Source: Mesostigma viride (lineage: Eukaryota > Streptophyta > Mesostigmatophyceae > Mesostigmatales > Mesostigmataceae). From it: DNA of 64,000 bases. This document shows, one piece after another, positions 55,384-64,000 of the stretch (position 1 is the stretch's first letter; each line of letters opens with the position of its first letter). The position numbers and the translations under genes are program-made. Under the pieces are notes generated by a model, which was given only the letters and a program-made list of their open reading frames with translations, was not told the origin of the DNA and searched no databases. The stretch spans positions 892,388 through 956,387 of the forward strand of contig RPFO01000231.1 in NCBI GenBank assembly GCA_009746045.1, read 5' to 3'.

Positions 55384-55404
55384 CGGGCTCAGCCTTCCCT
55401 GGGC

Positions 55405-55827
55405 TTGCTAGGGTCCGCCAGGGAGGGGGCTAAGAGTGACCCCCCCATTACTCTGGATGAAGTTGATTTGCTCCCTGCACAGGTTGAGAGTCTCCCACTT
55501 AAGGTTGAGAGTCCCCCTGCACAGGTTGAGGGTGCATCCATGGAGGAAGAACACAATGGGGTAGTGACTGGGTCTTCCCACGTCACCATGGTGAAAGCAG
55601 TTACCACAAGGCAACAACGTTCCCACATGGCTCTTGGAGGTAGTTTGCGTACTCCTTCAATGTTGGAGCGTGGAAGTCCTGCCTTAGGGCAGGAAGCTCC
55701 TCTAGAGGAGGAGGGTGAGGCTGATGGCCTGAATGATGCAATGGGGAGCATGGTTGTAAGTGAGCGTGCTGTTCCAGCACCTCACCTGTATTTAATAAAA
55801 TGTCTCTTGTGTCAAACATTGCATTGA
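55405..55827 (+). CDS. Acidic linker ORF between Copia-like gag and pol
   Basis: 140 codons in the region where a Copia protease would normally lie. It contains an imperfect Val-Glu-Ser repeat (LPAQVESLPLKVESPPAQVE) and Glu-rich stretches. I see no DTG or DSG active site. It overlaps the pol ATG (55800) in a different frame. Confidence 0.5.
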   Translation: MLGSAREGAKSDPPITLDEVDLLPAQVESLPLKVESPPAQVEGASMEEEHNGVVTGSSHVTMVKAVTTRQQRSHMALGGSLRTPSMLERGSPALGQEAPLEEEGEADGLNDAMGSMVVSERAVPAPHLYLIKCLLCQTLH

Positions 55828-58800
55828 GATTGCATCACATGTTTGGTCATGCTGCCCAGGCACTCCAGTTTGCAAGGAGGCTGGGAGGGACATCTTTGTT
55901 TAATGCAGTAAAACAGGTTGCTGAGGCTTGTTCCTGTAGGCTGGTTGCTCCCAAGCCTAAGAAGTCTCATGTCAGACAACCTGTGTTGCAGCCTGGATAT
56001 GTACAATGTGATATCCAAGAAATCAGGAAACTGATTTTGTTGGTTGGTGTTGACAGATATACCAAGTACAAGGTGCTGGAGCTGTTGCAAGACAAGTCTA
56101 AGCCATGTTTGGTGGCTGGGCTCCAGGCTATCAGATCCAGAATGAAACCAGTGATCCAGCTGCAGTGTGATTTAGAATTTGAGTGCTGCATGGGGAATGA
56201 AGACCTCCCTGAGTTATTTGTTGTACACAGGGAGTCCCATGGCAGTCAAGGCGTGGTGGAGAGGACAATCAGAGAACTCAAGACTATTCTGCTGACGGAG
56301 AAGAAGATTCCAAGATTGGTTCCAGCTATTATCAAGACGGCCTGGTTAAGGTCAGTTGAGGACAGATTGAATGTCAGGGCATCCATGTATGTTGGAGAGG
56401 TCCCTGTGACTCCATTATCATTGCATCTTCGGGAGCTCCCTACTGAGGTTGAGCAAGCCTGGAAAGATAGCCTTATGTTCAAGTTTGCCAAGTTGAGGCA
56501 GAAAGACAAGGGCTGGAGTGTTCTGAAACCTGTTGTTGGCCAGAGGGTAATTGTGTGGAAAGAGCCCAAGCTTGCAGGCAAGCGTGGTAGCTGGCACCCT
56601 GGAGTAGTGACCAGGGTGGAACTAGCTGGGCACAAGTGCTGGGTGAAGATGGAGGATCCTCCCCAGAATGTGCACCGTCTGTCGTGGTCATATGTACGTC
56701 TAAGGGGTGCTGAAGCAGAGGCAGTAGCTCCTGATGTGACAACCTTGCCAGTTGGTCATGACGTCATCCCTGATCATCACGTTCAAGCTGGAAGTAATCC
56801 CCGGGTAAGTCCTGGCCAGACCCCTGGATCGGTTAACTTTCCATCCTTAGGACAGGCAGATGTGGTCCCCTCTAGCCTCACTAAGCATAGAGGTGTGGGC
56901 CTGAAAGATGTGGTGCTGGCTATGCAAAAAGCCAAGCAAGGACCTCGGGTGTCCAAGCTCAGCCAGTTGGAGGAGTCCGAGGATGCTGTCCTAGAGGTAG
57001 ATACCAATGCTGAGGTTTCTGTTATGGGATCTCAACATACAGGTCAACGGCAGGTGCTTTCGCCTAGTTGTGCTTGGGTGTCTGACTTTAGTGGCAGGAC
57101 ACACATTATGGTATTGGGAGAGGTGCTGGTACCCTTCATGGGTGAGGATGTCACATTTCTTGTGCTTGAAGATTATGATGGCCCTATCATCTTGGGTCAA
57201 AATTTTCTGAGCTCTCCTAGAATTGTTGTGGCATCTGATAAGCTGAGAAAGTTTGGCTGGGGTAGCATACCCTTGGTCAATTTTAAAACCTCCCTTGCCA
57301 GTGTATTTAATTCTGTGAAAGCGATCAAGAATGTGCAGTGGCCTGAGAATCAGATTCCTGTGGCTTCCAGTCTTGTTATGCCAGCTGCTCTACACCCTAG
57401 CAGTATTGGTATTACTAAGAGATCACTGGCTGCTCATTCTCCTCTTAGCTATGATCAGCTTGTCCAGGAAATGAGTTCTCCTCTAATGTTTGAGGCCTGG
57501 AGGCTAGCATTTGCCAAGGCTCTAGAGGAGTGGTTGCAGTTTGACTGCTGTCAGCCTGTGAATGAAGTTCCCCCATACAGTACACGGTTGAAGCTCAGAT
57601 TCGTCATCAAGCGGAAGGAGGTGGAGGGGGTGTCTGTTCCCCATGTGCGTCCAGTTCTCAATGAATACCGTGGTACTGGGGATCTTCTGGGCGAGGAGTT
57701 GTATACACCTGGGATGCTACATGATACATGGCGTATTTTATTGTGCCTGTATGTCGGTATGCTGAACCAGGGTGCTGATATGTCTTCAGTTCTGCTAGAT
57801 TTCAAGAGAGCATTTCTGAAGGGTGATCCCAGTGTGGCTCAGCAGGTGTGGCATTGTGAAACTCCATTTCATGTGCCAGTTCCTGTAGCCTGGCAGGCAG
57901 AGCTCCAGTCTAGCTACCTGCTGATTCTGAAGGGTCTAGAAGGTCTCAGGTCCAGTCCCATCATTTGGAGGCTCACCTTGGAAGACTTCTTGACTAAACA
58001 CTGTGGGTTGAAGGTGTCATCTGTGGACCCATGTTTATTGCTGGGTAGGTGGCATGATTTACCTGTGTATGCTAGCCTGCATGGTGATGACTTGCACTTG
58101 ATTGCTCCCACTAAGTGGTTGAGTCAGTTTGTGCCCATCATTAATGATGCATTTCCTTTGGGAAAAGAATTGTGGCAGAAGCCTGGAGAGGCTGTCACGT
58201 TCTGTGGAATGCAGGCTACATTGGTTCAGGAGGGGAGTCAGTGGCTGATTAAGCTGCAGGCGGGCAATGACTACAAGAGTACCATTCTTCAATCTGTTCC
58301 AGAGGTCATGACGTCATCCATTGCACCTGAGCTGAAAGGCAAGTTGGCCTGGTATGGCAGCATTTGTGGGCCTGACATGATGGTCCATAGCAGATCCCCT
58401 GATGATGTGCTAATTCTGGAGGAGCCTTCCCAGATTATTGCACATGTTAACAAGTCTCCTGGTATTACTTTAGCTGGGATTGATTTGTCTTTGCCATTTT
58501 CCTTGGATATCTATGTTGATAGCTCCATGGATAGCAGGCAAGTTTCTAAGGTCAGAGGCAGGTCAGCTGGCTTGTTTGTGCTTCAGCAACATAGGCCTAG
58601 TCTTGTGGCCTGGTACAGTCGTCTTCAAAGAAGGGTTGCTGTGAGTTCAGATGTCTCTGAGTGCAGAGCCATTTGTGAAGGGATTCAGTCCAGTTTGTAC
58701 ATCAAGGAGCTGTTGCTAGCTATGGCTTCAGTGACTCCTCATACTCTTCAGATGGAAACCTTGATCCTTTCAGATAACATGGGCATGGTCCAGTTTGTGC

Positions 58801-58979
58801 ACAAGCAGTTGGCCAGGAGCAGAGATCTGGATTATCTCCTGTTGAAGGAGTTGGCAGGTCTGGTGGATATTCAACATCTTCCAGGTTCTGAGAATCCTGC
58901 TGATGCCTTGACCAAGTTACCTCACAAGTCTGCTGAGCAATATAAGCTTCTTTACAAGCTGATGAGCTCCTCTGTGTGA
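55800..58979 (+). CDS. Copia-like Pol: integrase, retropepsin-like domain, reverse transcriptase, RNase H
   Basis: 1059 residues. Integrase: His residues at 12-17 and CSC at 44-46 (a degenerate zinc finger), catalytic candidates D71 (VQCDIQ), D124 (QLQCDLEFE) and E154 (GVVERTIREL), then a C-terminal SH3-like segment to about 300. Retropepsin-like: LEVDTNAEVSVMG (D401) and GPIILGQNFLSSPRIVV (about 461-477), with Asn replacing the usual Gly of DTG. RT: VLLDFKRAFLKGDP (about 667), LEGLRSSPIIWRLTLEDFL and LHGDDL (about 760-765, GDD instead of the usual VDD). RNase H: LDIYVDSSMD (about 902), SSDVSECRAICEG and GSENPADALTKLP. The integrase before RT and the RNase H ending mark the Copia class, but the protease position is atypical. 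The frame is intact. Confidence 0.8.
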   Translation: MSLVSNIALRLHHMFGHAAQALQFARRLGGTSLFNAVKQVAEACSCRLVAPKPKKSHVRQPVLQPGYVQCDIQEIRKLILLVGVDRYTKYKVLELLQDKSKPCLVAGLQAIRSRMKPVIQLQCDLEFECCMGNEDLPELFVVHRESHGSQGVVERTIRELKTILLTEKKIPRLVPAIIKTAWLRSVEDRLNVRASMYVGEVPVTPLSLHLRELPTEVEQAWKDSLMFKFAKLRQKDKGWSVLKPVVGQRVIVWKEPKLAGKRGSWHPGVVTRVELAGHKCWVKMEDPPQNVHRLSWSYVRLRGAEAEAVAPDVTTLPVGHDVIPDHHVQAGSNPRVSPGQTPGSVNFPSLGQADVVPSSLTKHRGVGLKDVVLAMQKAKQGPRVSKLSQLEESEDAVLEVDTNAEVSVMGSQHTGQRQVLSPSCAWVSDFSGRTHIMVLGEVLVPFMGEDVTFLVLEDYDGPIILGQNFLSSPRIVVASDKLRKFGWGSIPLVNFKTSLASVFNSVKAIKNVQWPENQIPVASSLVMPAALHPSSIGITKRSLAAHSPLSYDQLVQEMSSPLMFEAWRLAFAKALEEWLQFDCCQPVNEVPPYSTRLKLRFVIKRKEVEGVSVPHVRPVLNEYRGTGDLLGEELYTPGMLHDTWRILLCLYVGMLNQGADMSSVLLDFKRAFLKGDPSVAQQVWHCETPFHVPVPVAWQAELQSSYLLILKGLEGLRSSPIIWRLTLEDFLTKHCGLKVSSVDPCLLLGRWHDLPVYASLHGDDLHLIAPTKWLSQFVPIINDAFPLGKELWQKPGEAVTFCGMQATLVQEGSQWLIKLQAGNDYKSTILQSVPEVMTSSIAPELKGKLAWYGSICGPDMMVHSRSPDDVLILEEPSQIIAHVNKSPGITLAGIDLSLPFSLDIYVDSSMDSRQVSKVRGRSAGLFVLQQHRPSLVAWYSRLQRRVAVSSDVSECRAICEGIQSSLYIKELLLAMASVTPHTLQMETLILSDNMGMVQFVHKQLARSRDLDYLLLKELAGLVDIQHLPGSENPADALTKLPHKSAEQYKLLYKLMSSSV

Positions 58980-59755
58980 GTTGAGCAATTCCAGTTGGAG
59001 CTTTGAGTTTGGTGACTGATTGGGTGAGAAGAGCTAACATAGAGCTGGGCTCTGTTATGCTGAGAGCTGTGATGCTCTGAGGGCAGTAATGCTCTGTGTA
59101 CATATGTGTATAATACTGTATTCTATGTAATGCTCAGTCATGGAGCATGATGTTGGTTGGGGGTTTGTCCTCAGTTTGAGGTTTGTCTCAACCAAAGGGA
59201 TTTTATAGGGCAGGGTTCGATTCCCTGGGGCTGCTTAGGCGGATTTTCCCGGATTGGCTGGCCCATCAACCTTGCTGGTGAGGTGGCGACAGGTCCCCCT
59301 AGTTTTGTCCCAGACAGAGGAATGTAGTTTGTCATGTGCTTAATATATTTTGTGATGTGCTATTTCTCAGTCCATGGTGGGCGCCAGTTCTGATAACTAT
59401 CAATGTCTACCTGATAAGGTCTTGTGGGTAACTTGTGGGGTTCCAATCAGGAGCCATTATGGTGATGATTCCATTTTGGTCATTATTCTGGTTAGCCACA
59501 AGCTGCTATTCCAAACACTTGGCTTTCTACTTCCAGTGGATAGGGAATTCATTGTAATTCGTCATGGCTGAGATGTGTTGTGATCTGGTGCTTGATTAAT
59601 CCCGAGCAGAGACTACAGAGAGCTGGGAGGGATGTCAAGTGCTATGCATGTTGTTTCTATATATGTGTTGCCAAGCCTAACAGCTCTAAAAGAAAGAAAG
59701 GGCTGGAGTTAATATGGCTGTTATGTCCAAGCTCTAAAAGAGAAGAAAGGGCTGG
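58980..59755 (+). other. Copia-like 3' untranslated region and duplicated polypurine tract
   Basis: No gene. Before the 3' LTR are two copies of a purine-rich tract followed by the LTR start: 59682-59712 (aaaagaaagaaagggctggagtt...) and 59735-59761 (aaaagagaagaaagggctgg, then agttaat). Only the second is joined to the LTR. Confidence 0.65.
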
Positions 59756-60384
59756 AGTTAATATTGCCTGGCAAGCAATATTATTCTACTAAGCTACTTG
59801 GCTTGTAGAGATTCTACTTCCGGTTACTACAATCCAGAAACGGGTTCATTCTGATGAGTATTGCTCGAGATATGAGCAAGATACTGTTCTACTACATTCT
59901 ACTTGGATTCGGTGATTCTACGGTGGTTCTTCAAGTGACGCGTGGCATACGGCGTCTTGTCACAGTGTACGATAGGACATTTAGTCTCCGACACTGCGGT
60001 CTATTCAATGCTATTGATTAGACGTAACAAATAGTGACAGGACTTGTGCGACAGGACACTGATGTGACTATTTATGGATAACGAGTCGAGATCTGCTGGT
60101 CCAGAGTGAAGGACAGCAATATTGTGAGATGATCTGTCCTATCAGTCATCTGGATGTGACTGCGTCACAATTAGTATATAACGAGCAGGACGCTGCCACT
60201 TGGTAGCACCACTTTCCCTGCACCTGTGTCCTCGCACCTTTGGCGACGATTCTCACGTGCCTCGTGCATTCTGTGCTGGTAGCCATAACCAGCAACGTAA
60301 ACCTATTGATTAATATAACTACTTCCTCTGTAGATATTAATCAGTGCAGGCTGAACCACAGTTCAGCCACAGTTTCGTTAACTC
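59756..60384 (+). repeat. 3' LTR of the Copia-like element
   Basis: Exact offset of 6845 bp from the 5' LTR with no indels; substitutions include catacgacg/catacggcg and cttcggcgacgg/ctttggcgacga. After it the Gypsy element resumes. Confidence 0.85.
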
Positions 60385-61811
60385 AAGGTCCGCGCTGGTC
60401 GCAGCGTACCGTTCCTCGGTCATACCCTGTCCGCTGCCGGCGTCGCGACGGACCCCTCCAAGATGGCCTCCATCCAGCAGTGGCCGACCCCGACCAACGT
60501 CAAGGGCGTGCGCAGCTTTTTGGGTGTCGCGTCGTATTACCGACGTTTCATCCCCCGTTTCGCGACGATCGCTGCCCCCATTAACGCCCTCCTCAAGAAG
60601 GGTGTTCCTTTCGTTTGGTCGGAACCGTGCCAACAGGCCTTTGAGGCCCTCAAGCGCAGCCTGACCACGGCCCCCGTGCTCGTTATCTCGGACCCGTCCA
60701 AGCCCTTTGTGGTCGCAACGGACGCGAGCAAGGTTGCAATCGGCGGTGTCCTATTGCAGGACCAGGGTCAGGGGTTGCAGCCGGTCGAGTACATCTCCCG
60801 GACTATGATCCCTGCCGAGCGCAACTATCCGGTACACCAGCAGGAGCTTCTTGCCGTGGTCTACTGCTGCCATACCTGGCGCCATCATCTTCTCGGGGCC
60901 CAGTTTGACGTTGCCATCAGCGAGCAGGGGGATCTTGATCCCCACCGGCTGATCATCCACACGGATCATCGGCCCCTCACGCATCTGCTCGCCCAACCCA
61001 ACCTGGTGCCCCGTCAAGCACGCTGGCTGGAGTACTTGTCCCAGTTCGCCCCCTTTAAGATTCAGTGCGTCAAGGGTGCAGAGAATGTGGTCCCAGACGC
61101 CCTTTCCCGGCGGGAGGACTACTGGTTCTATGAAGATCTGGGAGTACTACATACCACTTGCGTCCCAGCTCAGGCGCCCGGCACGTCCTATGGTGACCTT
61201 CCGCGGTCGCCGCAGGCTCGTTATTTGTTTCACACGGGTCGTACCACCATGGACGACCTATCCCCCGACTGGGGTTCGCACGCGGACGTGCGCGCCCCCG
61301 GGGAAGGGGAGGGGTCCCATTCGCGCTTGCCACTCAGCCACGTGGTCCCGGCTCAGGGAATTTTTCACTTGCAGCCCATTGGGCCCCCCACCATTTTCTC
61401 GGAGTACGTATACCAAACCCTCGAAACTGAAGAGGAGGCGGATGCGTACACCGTCACCTCCGTTCTAGAGACGCTGATCAGCCGATTCACCGTCACGGAA
61501 GCAGCAGCCCTGGAGGCGATCAGGTCGCACCCTCAGCAGATGGGCAAGCTCCCGTGCAAGTTCCAGGACGGACGACTCTATGTCATGGTGAGACCTGACT
61601 GCTGGCGCCTGTACGTCCCGGAGATATGTAGAGCGGCTCTGCTCCATGAGCTCCACGACTCCCTCACCGGTGGCCACCAAGGAATCCATCGCCTGCTGCC
61701 GCGGGCCAAAAAGAACTTCTACTGGCCAGTTATGCGGGAGTACATCGAGACGTACGTGCGCGAGTGTCCATCATGCCAGATCATGAAGTCCCGCAACACG
61801 GGGTCACAAGC
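60385..61811 (+). pseudogene. Gypsy RNase H and integrase zinc-binding domain
   Basis: Resumes at the very end of the RT region (PFLGHTLSAAGVATDPSKM), then GVRSFLGVASYYRRFIPRF, RNase H (FVVATDASKVAIGGVLLQDQ, HQQELLAVVY, IIHTDHRPLTHLL, VPDALSR) and the integrase H2C2 finger (LHELHDSLTGGHQGIHR ... CPSC). It breaks off at RNTGSQA where the fold-back element inserted, after which the frame reads into the insert to a stop at 61842. Codons before and after the insert are in the same frame once the CAAGC duplication is counted once. Confidence 0.85.
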
Positions 61812-63162
61812 AGTTGTACAAGCTAATGCTTATACTTTTTAAGCGCAAACCTTTTTAGCTAAGGTTAACGCATATTCTTACATCCTGCGCAGGATGTAAG
61901 AATATGCGTTAACCTTAGCTAAAAAGGTTTGCGCTTAAAAAGTATAAGCATTAGCTTGTACAACTTAAAACCTTTGCGCGTTGGGGCGGAATATTAAGCG
62001 GCTCCCTAACTAGGGTTTACTTCCGCATCGAATTACTAATTCGATATCGAATTACTGATTCGATATTAATCCCGGGAAGGTCCGATATCTACCTCGCTAG
62101 GCGATTAATTAGGTCCGACCGGTGCCCCGGCGGATCCTCCCAAATAATCCCTACTCGGCACTGGCCCCACGAGGTTTCGAACCCGTGACTTCCGCGCCGC
62201 GCCGGTTCTAAGTTGTACAAGCTAATGCTTATACTTTTTATGCGCAAACCTTTTTAGCTAAGGTTAACGCATATTCTTACATCCTGCGCAGGATGTAAGA
62301 ATATGCGTTAACCTTAGCTAAAAAGGTTTGCGCTTAAAAAGTATAAGCATTAGCTTGTACAACTTAAAACCTTTGCGCGTTGGGGCGGAATATTAAGCGG
62401 CTCCCTAACTAGGGTTTACTTCCGCATCGAATGACTAATTCGATATCGAATTACTGATTCGATATTAATCCCGGGAAGGTCCGATATCTACCTCGCTAGG
62501 CGATTAATTAGGTCCGACCGGTGCCCCGGCGGATCCTCCCAAATAATCCCTACTCGGCACTGGCCCCACGAGGTTTCGAACCCGTGACTTCCGCGCCGCG
62601 CCGGTTCTAAGTTGTACAAGCTAATGCTTATACTTTTTATGCGCAAACCTTTTTAGCTAAGGTTAACGCATATTCTTACATCCTGCGCAGGATGTAAGAA
62701 TATGCGTTAACCTTAGCTAAAAAGGTTTGCGCATAAAAAGTATAAGCATTAGCTTGTACAACTTAGAACCGGCGCGGCGCGGAAGTCACGGGTTCGAAAC
62801 CTCGTGGGGCCAGTGCCGAGTAGGGATTATTTGGGAGGATCCGCCGGTGCACCGGTCGGACCTGATTAATCGCCTAGCGAGGTAGATATCGGACCTTCCC
62901 GGGATTAATATCGAATCAGTAATTCGATATCGAATTAGTAATTCGATGCGGAAGTAAACCCTAGTTAGGGAGCCGCTTAATATTCCGCCCCAACGCGCAA
63001 AGGTTTTAAGTTGTACAAGCTAATGCTTATACTTTTTAAGCGCAAACCTTTTTAGCTAAGGTTAACGCATATTCTTACATCCTGCGCAGGATGTAAGAAT
63101 ATGCGTTAACCTTAGCTAAAAAGGTTTGCGCTTAAAAAGTATAAGCATTAGCTTGTACAACT
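61812..63162. mobile_element. Composite fold-back element: four 154-bp palindromes and three 245-bp spacers
   Basis: Palindromes at 61812-61965, 62211-62364, 62610-62763 and 63009-63162, each reading AGTTGTACAAGC ... GCTTGTACAACT with the centre CCTGCGCAGG. Spacers at 61966-62210 and 62365-62609 are direct copies; 62764-63008 is the inverted copy. Total 1351 bp, flanked by a perfect 5-bp target duplication CAAGC (61807-61811, 63163-63167). No transposase is encoded. The spacers, read on the strand of the third copy, hold CGGGTTCGAAACC, close to a tRNA B box. It fits a fold-back/MITE-type DNA transposon mobilised in trans. Confidence 0.9.
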
Positions 63163-64000
63163 CAAGCGATCCCCAAGACGCTGCCTGACCCCATGGCGCC
63201 TTGGGACTCATTGATGATGGATTTTATTGGCCCCTTCCGGAAGACCAAGCACGGCAACAGCATGATCTTGGTTTTCTTGGACCGCCTGACGCGCATGTGT
63301 CACTTGGCCCCATGCCCGGCCGAGCTCACGGCTGAGGCTTGCGCTAAGTTGTATCTCCACCACGTGTTTCGGTACCACGGACTCAGCCGGCAATTCATAT
63401 CGGACCGTGACAAGTTGTTCACGGCTCGCTTCTGGCAGGAGTTCTTTGAACGACTGGGCACCAAGGTGTCGCTGGGCACAGCCTATCACAGCTCGTCGTC
63501 GCATCTGGTGGAGCGACTGAACCGCACAGTGCAAGAGACCATGCGGCACTACACTGACGCGGTGGGAGGCAATTGGGAGGAGTTTCTGGGCTTGGTGGAA
63601 TTCTCCTTGAACAACGCCCCCCAGGCGGCCCATGGCCTCACGCCGTTCTTCCTCAACACTGGCAGGCACCCGCTTACGCCGACCGACCTTCTCACGAGCC
63701 CTGCTTTGGCAGAGAAAACGGTCCGGCGGGACACCCTGGAAGGGGTGGAGAAGCTGTTGGTTCAGATGCGTCAGGCCCATGACAGCGCGGTCAGGGGCTA
63801 CCGAGCCGCAGCCGAGCGCTATATGGCGAGGACCGCTAGTCGCCTGGACGCGCGCACCCCCTCGATTGAGGCAGGTGACTGGGTTCTGGTGGAAGGCCCC
63901 CGACTAGGACGTTTCTCCGAGAAGGTAGGAGGTGAGCTCAAGACCAAGCTCCGTCCTATGTTCCTGGGGCCTCACAAGGTCTTGGAGAAGCTGGGCGATG
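63163..64000 (+). pseudogene. Gypsy integrase core and C-terminal region (continues past the right edge)
   Basis: Resumes in frame as AIPKTLPDPMAPWDSLMMDF. Catalytic D in MMDFIGPF, second D in FISDRDKLFTARFW, E in SSHLVERLNRTVQE, the D,D35E set. Then LNNAPQAAHGLTPFFLNTG, and a C-terminal SH3-like segment (AGDWVLVEGPRLGRFSEK, LRPMFLGPHKVLEKLG) cut by the window end. No stop is seen within this part. Confidence 0.85.

Larger units (their letters stand above)
52912..60384 (+). mobile_element. Copia-like LTR retrotransposon nested in the Gypsy element, with unusual pol order
   Basis: Bounded by 629-bp direct repeats (52911-53539 and 59756-60384) with only about four mismatches seen by eye, hence recent. 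Termini read GTTAA...TTAAC rather than TG...CA. Internal region: a small ORF, frameshifted gag with CCHC knuckle, an acidic linker ORF, and a 1059-codon pol with integrase, then a retropepsin-like segment, then Copia-type RT and RNase H. No target-site duplication is visible (tataa left, tcaag right). Confidence 0.85.
48734..64000 (+). mobile_element. Gypsy (Ty3-like) LTR retrotransposon, interrupted twice, running off the right edge
   Basis: Order: 5' LTR, primer site, small viroplasmin-like ORF, Gag, protease, [Copia insert], RT remnant end, RNase H, integrase zinc finger, [fold-back insert], integrase core and C-terminal region. The protease-RT-RNase H-integrase order defines Gypsy. Most of the RT domain is missing at the Copia insert. 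The 3' LTR lies beyond the window. The element cannot be autonomous. Confidence 0.9.

Noticed and set aside
59374-59792. Small frames in the Copia-like 3' region as an extra gene (env-like)
   Set aside because: Two unrelated frames of about 65-70 codons without signal peptide, membrane segment or known motif; the region also contains the polypurine tracts.
61860-63160. A transposase inside the fold-back element
   Set aside because: No frame longer than a few dozen codons is present; the element is palindromes and 245-bp spacers only.

Overview
This window is nuclear DNA of a eukaryote, most likely a green-lineage alga. Two protein-coding genes are split by GT-AG (and one GC-AG) introns of 0.6-2.1 kb or more, introns are packed with satellites and microsatellites, and the right half is a dense nest of LINE, Copia, Gypsy and fold-back elements. 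The left gene encodes MurF, the peptidoglycan ligase. Nuclear MurF is known from mosses, charophytes, some prasinophytes and glaucophytes, so a prasinophyte-like or other early-diverging green alga fits best. The species cannot be fixed from sequence alone.

Layout. 1-12924 (minus strand): ten exons of a plastid-type MurF that runs off the left edge before its C-terminal domain. 12925-14039: a 1.1-kb divergent promoter region. 14040-30257 (plus strand): twelve exons that join without frame error into a 683-residue HTATSF1/CUS2/ELF9-type U2 snRNP splicing factor (GYF-like domain, RRM1, UHM-type RRM2). 30891-48640: non-LTR retrotransposon territory. It holds a nearly complete APE-type LINE (family A, 31781-37325), a second 5'-truncated family A copy in inverted orientation (about 43780 down to 37361) that was itself hit by an ORF1-only element (38028-40694, 12-bp target duplication) and a short SINE-like element (42111-42447, 11-bp target duplication), and a restriction-like-endonuclease LINE (family C) in three pieces (44.9-48.6 kb). 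48734-64000: a Gypsy element (5' LTR, tRNA-iMet-type primer site, a small viroplasmin-like ORF, Gag, protease, RNase H, integrase) running off the right edge. A 7.5-kb Copia-like element sits inside it, and a 1351-bp fold-back element made of four near-perfect 154-bp palindromes interrupts its integrase.

Most unusual signals. (1) At about half of the splice junctions of the two host genes, the last exon bases plus the splice donor (once, the acceptor plus first exon bases) are tandemly duplicated into the adjoining intron, giving ladders of decoy splice sites, several in frame. This looks like a genome habit that grows introns outward from exon edges. (2) The Copia-like element has a retropepsin-like domain between integrase and RT, an order unlike either Copia or Gypsy. 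(3) The fold-back element has a P-S-P-S-P-S'-P architecture. (4) The Gypsy element has a caulimovirus-VI/RNase H1-N-like small ORF upstream of gag.

All domain calls come from reading motifs by eye. No database search was run, and percentages are given only where mismatches were counted directly.
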